Source: Methylomarinum sp964474415 (GTDB lineage: Bacteria; Pseudomonadota; Gammaproteobacteria; Methylococcales; Methylomonadaceae). From it: DNA of 16,089 nt. The stretch is from contig CAYYSO010000041.1 of NCBI GenBank assembly GCA_964474415.1, positions 1 through 16,089 of the forward strand, in the 5' to 3' direction. This document shows positions 7,271 through 15,280 of the stretch, piece after piece (position 1 is the first letter of the stretch; every line of letters begins with the position of its first letter). The translations under genes were made by a program, and so were the position numbers. The notes beneath the pieces were generated by a model that was not told where the DNA came from, ran no database searches, and was given only the letters and a program-made list of their open reading frames with translations.

Positions 7271-7960
7271 TCAGCTCTTTTTAAACTTCAAATCCCAAAC
7301 ACCGTGCCCCAAACGCAGGCCGCGTTTTTCAAATTTAGTCATTGGCCGATAATCCGGCCGTTCACAATATTCATTACTGGCGCTCAAGTTAACCAAGCCG
7401 GTACTGGCTGATAATATCTTCAACATATCCTTAGCATAATGTTCCCAGTCTGTTGCGGCATGAAAATAACCACCGGGTTGCAGTTTTTTATTTAATAGCT
7501 CAACAAATCCGGGGCGTACAATACGGCGTTTGTGATGTTTTCTTTTATGCCAGGGGTCAGGGAAAAATAAATGTACACCAGCCAGACTGTAATCAGAAAT
7601 TTTTTGCTCAAGTATTTCTATGGCATCATGATGGTAAATTCTGACATTGGTTAAACCTTTCTGCTCCAAGAGCAACATCAAATGACCTACTCCCGGTCGA
7701 TGAACTTCAATTCCCAGATAATTAAATTGAGGATTGGCTTCTGCCATTGCTGCCAGACTTTCACCATTGCCAAACCCAATTTCAACAATTAATGGCGCAC
7801 TGCGAACAAAAACATGACCGTAGTTATAACTTTTTTCTGAATCTAAACAATATTTATCCCAGTATTGTTCTAATGCCGCCTTTTGTCCTGCAGTGGCTCG
7901 CCCCTGACGACGAATAAAACTGCGGATTTTTGACGGCTCGATTCTTTCGGAAATTTTCAT
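7271..7960 (-). CDS. trmB: tRNA (guanine-N7)-methyltransferase
   Basis: TrmB uses S-adenosylmethionine to methylate N7 of guanosine 46 in the variable loop of tRNA. The 229-residue protein shows the SAM-binding motif VEIGFGNGESLA (59-70), GIEVHRPGVG (83-92) and the TrmB signature FPDPWHKRKHHKRRIV (133-148), followed by ATDWEHYA (169-176). I chose the ATG at 7958-7960, giving MKISERIEPSKIRSF. The frame stays open upstream to a TTG at 7999, but the 13 extra residues are hydrophobic and unlike known TrmB N-termini. It lies 98 bases downstream of the thiSG gene on the same strand; the thiG-trmB order recurs in gammaproteobacteria and suggests cotranscription. It converges with the dynamin gene. 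Confidence 0.93.
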   Translation of the reverse strand: MKISERIEPSKIRSFIRRQGRATAGQKAALEQYWDKYCLDSEKSYNYGHVFVRSAPLIVEIGFGNGESLAAMAEANPQFNYLGIEVHRPGVGHLMLLLEQKGLTNVRIYHHDAIEILEQKISDYSLAGVHLFFPDPWHKRKHHKRRIVRPGFVELLNKKLQPGGYFHAATDWEHYAKDMLKILSASTGLVNLSASNEYCERPDYRPMTKFEKRGLRLGHGVWDLKFKKS

Positions 7961-8058
7961 AAAGATTAAGTAGATAGGACAGGCCAAGTTTAAAGACAAG
8001 GATCTGCATCATCAATAAAAATGCGTTCCCTTTCGTCACCCCTTACAAGACCTATACA

Positions 8059-9036
8059 TTACAGAAATAATCCATCGACAGGTGATGAAGCCGAAGCAAA
8101 GCGTTTTCTTGGCATCCGTCCGGCTAGAAAGGCTTCACGTCCCGCTTCTATACCCTTTTTCATGGCTGAAGCCATCAATACCGGATTTTTCGCAGCCGCA
8201 ATTGCGGTATTCATCAACACCCCGTCACAACCCAGTTCCATAGCAATCGCAGCATCGGAAGCCGTCCCTACACCGGCATCAACCAGAATAGGCACATTCG
8301 CATTTTCAACAATAGTCAGAATATTGTGAGGATTACGAATACCGAGACCTGAACCGATCGGTGCTGCTAACGGCATCACCGCAACACAGCCAATATCTTC
8401 CAGTCTTTTTGCAGCAATCGGGTCGTCATTGGTATAAACCATCACATCAAAACCGTCTTTGACCAATAACTCAGCTGCCCCAAAGGTTTCCGCCACATCC
8501 GGAAACAGGGTTTTCTGGTCTGCCAGCACCTCAAGCTTAACCAGCTTATGCCCTCCCAACAACTCTCTGGCCAGCCGGCAGGTTCTGACAGCATCATCGG
8601 CAGTATAACAGCCGGCAGTATTAGGCAAAATGGTGTATTTATCCGGTGAAATAACATCCAGCAGATTGGGTTCATCCACATTTTGGCCAATATTTGTTCG
8701 ACGGATGGCTACTGTCACAATTTCTGCACCACTGGCTTCAATAGCCAGCCGGGTTTCCTCCAGGTCTTTATATTTTCCTGTCCCCACCAATAGCCTGGAG
8801 GTGAATTGCCGACCACCGATTGTAAAAAAGTCATCCTGACCGCCGCCAATTGCCTGGACAATTTCCAGTCGATCACCAGCTTTTAATAACTGCGAGGCGT
8901 ATTGGTCAAACGGTAGAATTTCCTTATTCAATTCAACCGCAATTCTTTTTCCAGTCAAGTCCAAATCAGCGACAACATCGGCTACTACATTGTTATCGCT
9001 ATATTCTCTGATATCCCCATTTACAGATATTTTCAT
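8059..9036 (-). CDS. thiG: Fused ThiS sulfur carrier and ThiG thiazole synthase
   Basis: A single 325-residue frame holds two thiamine-biosynthesis proteins normally encoded separately. Residues 1-66 are a complete ThiS, MKISVNGDIREYS to EIVQAIGGG, including the Gly-Gly tail that is thiocarboxylated as sulfur donor. ThiG follows at about 70-325, starting FFTIGGRQFTSRLLVGTGKY. The lysine expected to form the imine with deoxyxylulose phosphate is K167 in VKLEVLAD, and the C-terminus ASSPVDGLFL is a typical ThiG end. ThiG condenses deoxyxylulose phosphate, dehydroglycine or iminoglycine, and ThiS-bound sulfur into the thiazole of thiamine. Fusions of this layout are an existing bifunctional protein family, so this is not a sequencing artefact. 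The gene starts 9 bases after the DAHP synthase stop. No TPP riboswitch precedes it. Confidence 0.93.
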   Translation of the reverse strand: MKISVNGDIREYSDNNVVADVVADLDLTGKRIAVELNKEILPFDQYASQLLKAGDRLEIVQAIGGGQDDFFTIGGRQFTSRLLVGTGKYKDLEETRLAIEASGAEIVTVAIRRTNIGQNVDEPNLLDVISPDKYTILPNTAGCYTADDAVRTCRLARELLGGHKLVKLEVLADQKTLFPDVAETFGAAELLVKDGFDVMVYTNDDPIAAKRLEDIGCVAVMPLAAPIGSGLGIRNPHNILTIVENANVPILVDAGVGTASDAAIAMELGCDGVLMNTAIAAAKNPVLMASAMKKGIEAGREAFLAGRMPRKRFASASSPVDGLFL

Positions 9037-9045
9037 AATTAAACT

Positions 9046-10119
9046 CTAAGTTCTTTCTACAGTACGACGTTTTTGCACGGCTACAGCCAGATTATTTAAT
9101 AGCTGGACCGTATCATTCCAGCCCAGACAGGCATCGGTAATACTTTGTCCATAAGCCAGCTCCTGACCTTCAACAACATCCTGCCGTCCTGCTTTAAGAT
9201 AACTTTCAACCATCGCTCCGATAATTCGACTGTCACCCTGTGCAATTTGCTCTCCCACATCTTCAGCCACAACCAATTGCCGCTGAAATTGTTTCAAACT
9301 ATTGCCATGACTAAAATCAATCATGATATTCGGACGCAATTTCGCTTGTTGCAAACCTTCTGCAACCTTTTCGACATTAACAGCATCGTAATTAGGCGCA
9401 TCATCTCCCCCTCTAAGGATTATGTGTGCGTCTTCATTACCTTTGGTTGAAAAAATAGCCGACCGGCCTTCCTTGGTCACTGATAGAAAATGATGTGGAC
9501 TCATAGCTGCGCCAATAGCATCTATGGCAATTTTGATGGAGCCATCGGTGGCATTTTTAAACCCAACCGGACAAGACATTCCCGATGATAATTCCCGATG
9601 CACTTGACTTTCTGTTGTTCTGGCGCCGATGGCGCCCCAGGCAATCAAATCTGATACATATTGAGGGGTAATTAAATCCAGATATTCTGTAGCGGCTGGC
9701 ATGCCCAGATTATTTATATCCAGCAGCACTTGTCTGGCAATACGCAAGCCTTTATTGATATTAAAAGTAGAATTCAAGTCGGGGTCATTGATCAACCCTT
9801 TCCAGCCTACTGTGGTTCGGGGTTTCTCAAAATAAACCCGCATGACTATCAGCAAATCTTCTTTTAACTGATCCTTTACCGCTTTAAGCTTTCCTGCGTA
9901 TTCAATTGCTGCTTTGGGGTGATGAATTGAACAAGGCCCCACCACCACCAACAAGCGATCATCTTCCCTCGTCAGAATATTATGGATTTCCTTTCTGGCG
10001 CTCAAGGTGGTTTGTGCCGCGTTATCGGTAATAGATATTTCATCATGAACCTGAATGGGCGCTACGACCTCTTTTGTTTCAAGTATTCTTAAATCATCGG
10101 TATTGTATTTACTTAGCAT
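9046..10119 (-). CDS. 3-deoxy-7-phosphoheptulonate (DAHP) synthase, class I (AroF/AroG/AroH type)
   Basis: This enzyme catalyses the first committed step of the shikimate pathway, joining phosphoenolpyruvate and erythrose 4-phosphate. The 357-residue length matches the E. coli class I isozymes. Motifs visible are VVVGPCSIHHPKAA (58-71) with the metal-ligand Cys63, MRVYFEKPRTTVGWKG (93-108), then GARTTESQVHRELSSG and later IDFSHGNSLK. Residues 1-45 are the N-terminal extension that carries feedback control in this class, so it is likely inhibited by an aromatic amino acid. I cannot tell which one from sequence alone, so I give no isozyme symbol. It heads a leftward unit with thiSG. The 273-base divergent gap upstream shows no recognisable TyrR or Trp operator. 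Confidence 0.93.
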   Translation of the reverse strand: MLSKYNTDDLRILETKEVVAPIQVHDEISITDNAAQTTLSARKEIHNILTREDDRLLVVVGPCSIHHPKAAIEYAGKLKAVKDQLKEDLLIVMRVYFEKPRTTVGWKGLINDPDLNSTFNINKGLRIARQVLLDINNLGMPAATEYLDLITPQYVSDLIAWGAIGARTTESQVHRELSSGMSCPVGFKNATDGSIKIAIDAIGAAMSPHHFLSVTKEGRSAIFSTKGNEDAHIILRGGDDAPNYDAVNVEKVAEGLQQAKLRPNIMIDFSHGNSLKQFQRQLVVAEDVGEQIAQGDSRIIGAMVESYLKAGRQDVVEGQELAYGQSITDACLGWNDTVQLLNNLAVAVQKRRTVERT

Positions 10120-10392
10120 GGTAGATAGCTAGCTGATTTATGTGCTGATTAATTTTAAAGCTGTCTATTTTAAACTGTTTTATAGATCTTATGTTATATA
10201 TTAACGAATCATAATAGTGTCAAGCTGTAATCAGCTGTGCTAAAGTTGTGCATTTGTTAAACATCAGGAATGGAATAAAACAAGATTCGAAACTGATGCG
10301 GAAATCCTGTTTATATTCAAGGTTCGCTTACAAGAACACAACAAGTTGTAACATCACGGATTCAGATTACAAATCGCTTTTTGGAATTATCT
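10120..10392. other. Divergent intergenic region between the DAHP synthase gene and the TonB operon
   Basis: These 273 AT-rich bases must contain promoters for both directions. I see two short perfect inverted repeats: AGCTG-TAAT-CAGCT (10223-10236) and ACAAC-AA-GTTGT (10338-10349). The second is nested in TTACAA (10328-10333) and TTGTAA (10346-10351). Either could be an operator. No convincing Fur box or consensus sigma-70 pair was found. Confidence 0.35.
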
Positions 10393-11166
10393 ATGCTTCT
10401 CTCTGCCCTAAAATTTCCGCTGATAGTAGCGGCAATCATCGCTGTGTTTTCAGCATCATCACAATCATCCCCCTTAACCCAGGCTATCCAGGTCGAGGAG
10501 GCTACTAATAATGCGGCGATTAAATCTCAAAAAAAGATTAATGCATTAAGTGATAAAACTGGCAAGATGCTGGAACAATATCGTGCGGCTATTCATCAAA
10601 CCCAAAGCCTCAAAACCTATAACCACTATTTGCAAAAGCTAGTCAATTCCCAACAACAGGAAAAAACATCTTTGCAACAGCAATTAGCGGAAATTGACAT
10701 CACTCAACAAGAGATTGTGCCGTTGATTTTGCATATGTTGAAAACACTGGAAAAATTCGTGCACCTGGACGTGCCTTTTCTCCCTGAAGAACGACAGCAG
10801 CGTTTGACTAATCTACAAGCCATGATGGTCAGGGCAGATGTCAGCAATGCCGAAAAATATCGACACATCCTTGAGGCATACCAGATTGAAAATGATTACG
10901 GCAATACTATAGAAGCGTATCGGGGTGACCTGGAATTACAGGGAATCGTCAGTTCGGTCGATTTTTTACGTCTGGGCCGCATTGCCTTGTATTATCAGCG
11001 ACTGGATGGCAGTGAAACCGGTTACTGGAACAAGGAAACAAAACAATGGCAGGTTTTATCCACGGATTATCGTCATGCCATTAGTAATGGTTTACGGATT
11101 GCCAGAAAAGAAGCGGCGCCGGATTTATTAATATTACCCATACCTGTACCGGAGACCGGCAAATGA
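10393..11166 (+). CDS. DUF3450 periplasmic protein of a TonB2-type system
   Basis: A 257-residue secreted protein. The N-terminus MLLSALKFPLIVAAIIAVFS is a signal peptide with probable cleavage near SSQSS. The next 80 residues are a long Gln/Lys-rich coiled coil (KKINALSDKTGKMLEQY onward). The C-terminal part has YRGDLELQGIVSSVDFLRLGR and a GYWNKETKQW motif, the pattern of DUF3450 proteins. Genes of this family are found immediately upstream of ttpC-exbB2-exbD2-tonB2 clusters, as here. A periplasmic accessory role in the TonB complex is inferred. An in-frame TTG lies 12 bases upstream, but the ATG at 10393 gives a normal signal peptide. The stop overlaps the next gene as ATGA. Confidence 0.82.
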   Translation: MLLSALKFPLIVAAIIAVFSASSQSSPLTQAIQVEEATNNAAIKSQKKINALSDKTGKMLEQYRAAIHQTQSLKTYNHYLQKLVNSQQQEKTSLQQQLAEIDITQQEIVPLILHMLKTLEKFVHLDVPFLPEERQQRLTNLQAMMVRADVSNAEKYRHILEAYQIENDYGNTIEAYRGDLELQGIVSSVDFLRLGRIALYYQRLDGSETGYWNKETKQWQVLSTDYRHAISNGLRIARKEAAPDLLILPIPVPETGK

Positions 11167-12488
11167 ACAAATTGATTCTGTTCTTCATGGTATTGCTTTC
11201 TCCTTATGCTTTTGCCGAGCATCTTGACCTTGATCAATTGCTGCGTGAGGTTAAAAAAGAGCAAAGCGTCGATGCCAAAATCAACAAAGCCAGGGAAGCT
11301 GAATTTTTGGCTGAAAAATCTAGACAGCAACAATTATTGCAACAGGCACTGACTGAACTCCATAAACAGCAACAACTGAGCAAGCTATTAAAATCCCGGT
11401 TAAATAGCAATGAAAAACAAATCATTGAGTTGGAAGCGGAATTAAAAAGTCGCAGCGGCGATCTGGGCGAACTGTTCGGTGTTGCCAGCCAGGCCGCGGG
11501 TGATTTAAAAGCCAGTCTGACTGATTCAATTATTTCCGCACAATTCCCCGGACGGATAGTGAAACTCAATAGCTTGATTGATAGCCAGGCATTTCCAACC
11601 ATTCAACAATTAGAGCAATTATGGTTTACCTTGCAACAGGAGATGACCGAATCCGCTAAAGTCGTCAGGTTTGCCAGCCAAATTTTGACAGCGTCAGGCG
11701 ATCCTCAACAGACTCAAGTGATACGCATCGGCGCATTCAATGCACTGGCAGAGGGTCGTTACCTGCGTTATATTCCTGAAACCGGTAAATTGGCAGAATT
11801 ACCGAGACAGCCCGCTAACAAATATCTTGCCTTGGCAAAAGAACTGGCTGTTGCCAAACAGGGGCCGGTTGCAGCCGGTATAGATCCGACACGCGGCGTC
11901 ATTCTGAGTATGTTGATCCAGACACCTAACACCACTGAACGGATTGAACAGGGTGGTATCATCGGTTACATCATCTTGCTGCTGGGCACATTCGGTCTGT
12001 TATATTCCTTATACCGATTGCTTATTCTGACTCTGACGGGGCGAAAAATGGATGCCCAAGTCAATTCACAACAGATTACCACGGACAATCCCCTTGGACG
12101 AGTGCTGGCTGCCGGCGAACAGGCACACAGTGAAGATACGGAAACCCTGGAATTGTTGCTTGATGAAGCCATTACCCGCGAAGTTCCCACCCTGGAAAAA
12201 GGCTTATCGATGATCAAATTGCTGGCGGCTGTTGCTCCATTACTGGGGTTGCTTGGAACAGTGACCGGGATGATTTCAACTTTTCAATCTATCAGCCTGT
12301 TTGGAACCGGGGATCCTAAATTGATGGCCAATGGTATTTCTCAAGCTCTGGTGACCACTATGCTAGGTTTATGTGTTGCCATTCCCTTGCTATTTTTACA
12401 CAGTCTGGTGGTATCACGAAGCCGTATACTGGTGCAGATTCTGGATGAGCAATCTGCCGGTATTGTTAGTCGCCGGGCAGGAAAATAA
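11163..12488 (+). CDS. ttpC: TtpC-like large ExbB/TolQ-family protein
   Basis: A 441-residue inner-membrane protein built from an ExbB-like core plus a large periplasmic N-terminal domain. Residues 1-18 are a signal peptide (LSPYAFA). A coiled coil spans about 22-100, then a mixed globular region reaches about residue 255. A membrane helix at 265-290 is followed by the MotA/TolQ/ExbB domain, with LLGTVTGM at 363-370 and two further helices to about 418. This architecture is that of TtpC, an extra subunit required by TonB2 systems described in Vibrio. It probably assembles with the neighbouring ExbB2-ExbD2 stator to use proton motive force. Its ATG overlaps DUF3450 (ATGA), and its stop shares one base with exbB2 (TAATG), so stoichiometry is likely set by translational coupling. 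Confidence 0.85.
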   Translation: MNKLILFFMVLLSPYAFAEHLDLDQLLREVKKEQSVDAKINKAREAEFLAEKSRQQQLLQQALTELHKQQQLSKLLKSRLNSNEKQIIELEAELKSRSGDLGELFGVASQAAGDLKASLTDSIISAQFPGRIVKLNSLIDSQAFPTIQQLEQLWFTLQQEMTESAKVVRFASQILTASGDPQQTQVIRIGAFNALAEGRYLRYIPETGKLAELPRQPANKYLALAKELAVAKQGPVAAGIDPTRGVILSMLIQTPNTTERIEQGGIIGYIILLLGTFGLLYSLYRLLILTLTGRKMDAQVNSQQITTDNPLGRVLAAGEQAHSEDTETLELLLDEAITREVPTLEKGLSMIKLLAAVAPLLGLLGTVTGMISTFQSISLFGTGDPKLMANGISQALVTTMLGLCVAIPLLFLHSLVVSRSRILVQILDEQSAGIVSRRAGK

Positions 12489-13012
12489 TGGAATTCATCA
12501 ATACGCCACTCGCTTCGATACAACAGTTTCTGAATGCCGGAGGTGACGTATTATGGCTGATTCTAATGATTTCAGTCATTCTCTGGGGGCTAATCGTCGA
12601 ACGTTTGCTGTTTTTTAAATACCGTTATCCCCAATTACGTCATCTGTGGTTAAGCCAATGGCATCAGCGCAAGGATAAACGCTCAAGGAATGCCCGTAAT
12701 ATTCGTTATGGTATTATTTCTGAAGCCAGAATAGCTATGAACAAACCCGTTTTAGTCATCAAAATGCTGGTGGCTATTTGTCCGTTAATGGGATTACTGG
12801 GCACGGTAACCGGCATGATTCATGTTTTCGATGTCATGGCCATCACCGGCAACAGCAATGTCCGCGCCATGGCCGATGGAATTTCCAAAGCGACTATCAC
12901 CACCATGGCAGGCATGGTGATCGCCATAGCCGGATTATATTTCAGTAAACTTATTGAAGATCGTATCAATGATGAAACCCATCATCTGACCGATTTATTA
13001 CAAAACCACTAG
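12488..13012 (+). CDS. exbB: ExbB-family proton channel subunit (ExbB2 type)
   Basis: A short 174-residue MotA/TolQ/ExbB protein. Three membrane helices are evident at about 21-41, 91-115 and 135-155. The cytoplasmic loop is at 45-88, and the conserved GLLGTVTGM lies at 102-110, followed by ADGISKATITTMAGM at 129-143. It lacks the long N-terminus of E. coli ExbB and is typical of the second ExbB in TonB2 clusters. Together with ExbD it would form the proton-conducting motor that drives TonB. It overlaps the ttpC stop by one base and is followed after 11 bases by exbD. Confidence 0.9.
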   Translation: MEFINTPLASIQQFLNAGGDVLWLILMISVILWGLIVERLLFFKYRYPQLRHLWLSQWHQRKDKRSRNARNIRYGIISEARIAMNKPVLVIKMLVAICPLMGLLGTVTGMIHVFDVMAITGNSNVRAMADGISKATITTMAGMVIAIAGLYFSKLIEDRINDETHHLTDLLQNH

Positions 13013-13023
13013 GCAAAGCTCTT

Positions 13024-13437
13024 ATGCGCCGCAGAAACAATCGTTCAACGACCGAACAACACGCTGAAATCGATATGACGCCCATGCTGGACATTGTTTT
13101 TATCATGTTGATTTTTTTTATTGTCACGACCTCCTTTATCAAGGAATCGGGTATTGATGTCAACCGACCGACCGCACAAACGGCCACCCGTAAAGAACAG
13201 GGCAATATTATTGTCGGCATCAAAGCCAATGGCGATGTCTGGATAGACAAACGCCAAGTAGATATTCGGGCAATACGCGCCAATGTCGCGCGATTACATG
13301 CCGAAAACCCCATGGGTTCGGTCATCATTGCCGCTGACCGGGAAACTAAAGTCAAGGTACTGACTCAGGTGATGGACCAGATCCGCATGGCGGGCATTAC
13401 TAACGCCTCTATTGCCACCGAGAGTGAATCCCGGTGA
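13024..13437 (+). CDS. exbD: ExbD-family stator subunit
   Basis: A 137-residue ExbD/TolR protein. After a basic N-terminus comes EIDMTPMLDIVFIMLIFFIV, whose membrane-embedded D23 corresponds to the essential protonatable aspartate of the family. The periplasmic domain starts near residue 42, with ANGDVWIDKRQVDI and an ending of the form GSVIIAADRETKVKVLTQVMDQIRMAGI. It pairs with ExbB to couple proton flow to TonB movement. The stop TGA overlaps the GTG start of tonB. Confidence 0.93.
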   Translation: MRRRNNRSTTEQHAEIDMTPMLDIVFIMLIFFIVTTSFIKESGIDVNRPTAQTATRKEQGNIIVGIKANGDVWIDKRQVDIRAIRANVARLHAENPMGSVIIAADRETKVKVLTQVMDQIRMAGITNASIATESESR

Positions 13438-14066
13438 TTCGACTGACCATTTCTTTTTTATGTGGTTTGCTGATTTCGCTGGGTTTGTTCTGGCTGATGC
13501 AATTTATGATCATCACCAACCAACAGGGCTTCAAAAAAACGGAAAGCCTGGTGATGACTGAATTTGTACGCCTCAAACAAGAAACAAAACTGAAAACCCG
13601 GGAACGAAAATTGCCTGACCCGCCTTTGCCGGAGAAACACCCGCCACCACCGCCTCTGGTATCAATGCAGCAACCGCAGGCCAGACAAAATACATTACCG
13701 GATATGGACATGCCAAACCTGGATATTCCGCTGCAAAACAGCCGTTTTTCAGGCTCCATACTGGGCGGTATACAAATGGGCAAAGGCAAAATCAGCACTA
13801 ACGTCATTCCTTTGGTCCGCATTCCACCTCGTTATCCGATGCGCGCGGCAAGACGTAAAATTGAAGGTTGGGTTAAAGTGGAATTCACCATCACCGAGAA
13901 TGGTACTGTCAGAGATGCTGAAGTTGTAGAGTCGCAACCGTCAGATATATTCGACCGCGCTGCACTGCGAGCCATCCGCAAATGGAAATTCAAACCCAAA
14001 GTGATTGATGGTGAAGCCTTTGAACAGCGAGCTATTCAGATTCTGCAATTTAAGTTATCAAAATGA
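13434..14066 (+). CDS. tonB: TonB2-type energy transducer
   Basis: A 210-residue TonB. It starts at a GTG that overlaps the exbD stop (GTGA), and no upstream alternative exists in frame within the operon spacing. Residues 5-27 are the membrane anchor. The linker has a compact proline block, PDPPLPEKHPPPPPL at 61-75, much shorter than that of E. coli TonB. The C-terminal TonB domain covers about 124-208, with PRYPMRAAR at 132-140, EGWVKVEFTI and RAIRKWKFKP. The anchor lacks the Ser-x3-His pair found in E. coli TonB, which matches what I recall of TonB2-type proteins. It would deliver energy to TonB-dependent outer membrane receptors, none of which is in the window. Confidence 0.92.
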   Translation: MIRLTISFLCGLLISLGLFWLMQFMIITNQQGFKKTESLVMTEFVRLKQETKLKTRERKLPDPPLPEKHPPPPPLVSMQQPQARQNTLPDMDMPNLDIPLQNSRFSGSILGGIQMGKGKISTNVIPLVRIPPRYPMRAARRKIEGWVKVEFTITENGTVRDAEVVESQPSDIFDRAALRAIRKWKFKPKVIDGEAFEQRAIQILQFKLSK

Positions 14067-15265
14067 TGCGTTTATTATTGCTCTGTCTTTGTTTTTTGGT
14101 AAGCCTGCCGGCTTTTACGGCAGATAAAAACAAATCTGCCACTGTTTCACCCTGGCTGTATAAAAAACTGACTAAAACAGAAAAGCTGATCAGTCAGAAA
14201 TCTTATCAGGCCGCACTGAAAAGTTTGCAGAAGATATTGCCTGATGTAGAGCAGGGAAGTTATGAGCAAGCTACTGTCTTGCGTTCTTTGTCATCCGTGT
14301 ATGCTTTGCAAGGTCAATATAACAAAGCTGTTATTGCTCTGAAAAAGTGTCTAGAGCTAAATGCTCTGCCGGAAAATCAGAAACTGCAAAGTGTTTTAAA
14401 TCTGGGACAGTTGTATATGGCTAGCGAACAGTATGCCCAAGCGGTTAAAACATTAAAACCTTGGCTGGCTAAAAATCCAAATCCAGATGTGGATATCAGT
14501 GTCTTATTGGCTAATGCCTATGCTCAGCTAAAACAATACCGAAAAGCACTGCCGCATATTAAGAGAGCAATAACGACCAGCAAAAAACCGGCGGAGTCCT
14601 GGTATCAATTAAACCTGGCTTTATATTATGAACTGAATGACTATCAATCCGCCGCTAACCTATTAGCAAAATTGTTACCTCTTTATCCCAACAAAAAAGA
14701 ATACTGGGAGCAGTTGGCTTCAGTTTATCAACAATTAAAACAATATAAGAAAGCTGTCAGCATTCAGCACCTGGCCTATAAAAAAGGCTTTCTGAACAGC
14801 GAGAAAGAACTACTGGCATTAACCAATCTATTTTTATATGTAGGTTCACCTTATAAAGGCGCAAAACTGCTGAGTGAAGCACTGGCCAACAAACAAATTC
14901 GCCATAATTCACGCAACTGGGAAACACTGGCCACCGCCTGGCAACAAGCCAAAGAATTAGACAAAGCCATAACGGCTCTGGAAAAAGCCTCAAGCCTGAG
15001 CAAAAAAGGTCGCCTCTATCACCGGCTGGGTCAAGTATATGTTGAACGGGAAAAATGGCAAAAGGCTATCGTCGCTTTTAATAAAGCACTTGCCAAAAAC
15101 GGCTTAAAACAGCCTGGAGCCACATACCTGTTATTGGGAATGAGTCACTACGAACTCAATCATATAAAACAGGCTCGCGCTGCTTTTAACAAGGCAAAAA
15201 ACTACCGTAAACAACGAAAAGCCGCCATACAATGGCTGGACTATATCGGCAGTAATAAGTTTTGA
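14063..15265 (+). CDS. Tetratricopeptide-repeat protein of the TonB2 operon
   Basis: A 400-residue exported TPR protein. The first 18-20 residues (RLLLLCLCFLVSLPAFTA) are a signal peptide. From about residue 30 to the end there are roughly nine TPR-like units, with recurrent patterns such as YNKAVIALKKCLEL, YAQAVKTLKPWL, YRKALPHIKRAI and WQKAIVAFNKALAK. It closes the operon: the ATG overlaps the tonB stop (ATGA; a second ATG follows at once). TPR genes end TonB2 clusters elsewhere, and the protein may scaffold the periplasmic side of the complex. The cysteines in the signal region do not form an obvious lipobox. Its exact partner is unknown. Confidence 0.82.
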   Translation: MMRLLLLCLCFLVSLPAFTADKNKSATVSPWLYKKLTKTEKLISQKSYQAALKSLQKILPDVEQGSYEQATVLRSLSSVYALQGQYNKAVIALKKCLELNALPENQKLQSVLNLGQLYMASEQYAQAVKTLKPWLAKNPNPDVDISVLLANAYAQLKQYRKALPHIKRAITTSKKPAESWYQLNLALYYELNDYQSAANLLAKLLPLYPNKKEYWEQLASVYQQLKQYKKAVSIQHLAYKKGFLNSEKELLALTNLFLYVGSPYKGAKLLSEALANKQIRHNSRNWETLATAWQQAKELDKAITALEKASSLSKKGRLYHRLGQVYVEREKWQKAIVAFNKALAKNGLKQPGATYLLLGMSHYELNHIKQARAAFNKAKNYRKQRKAAIQWLDYIGSNKF

Positions 15266-15280
15266 TTATTCCAAAAGCAT

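Noticed and set aside
7961..7999. TTG-initiated 13-residue extension of TrmB
   Set aside because: The extra residues are hydrophobic and unlike TrmB N-termini; the internal ATG gives the normal start MKISERIEPSKIRSF.
8021..8329. 102-codon ORF antisense to the thiG 3' end
   Set aside because: It is a shadow frame opposite a strongly conserved gene, without its own start signals.
10120..10240. Fur box or TyrR box in the divergent region
   Set aside because: AT-rich segments such as ATCATAAT are present, but no sequence comes near the 19-bp Fur palindrome or TGTAAA-N6-TTTACA.
10248..10508. 86-codon ORF in the gap before the DUF3450 gene
   Set aside because: It runs into the DUF3450 gene in another frame, has no ribosome binding site, and its residue composition looks like translated noncoding DNA.
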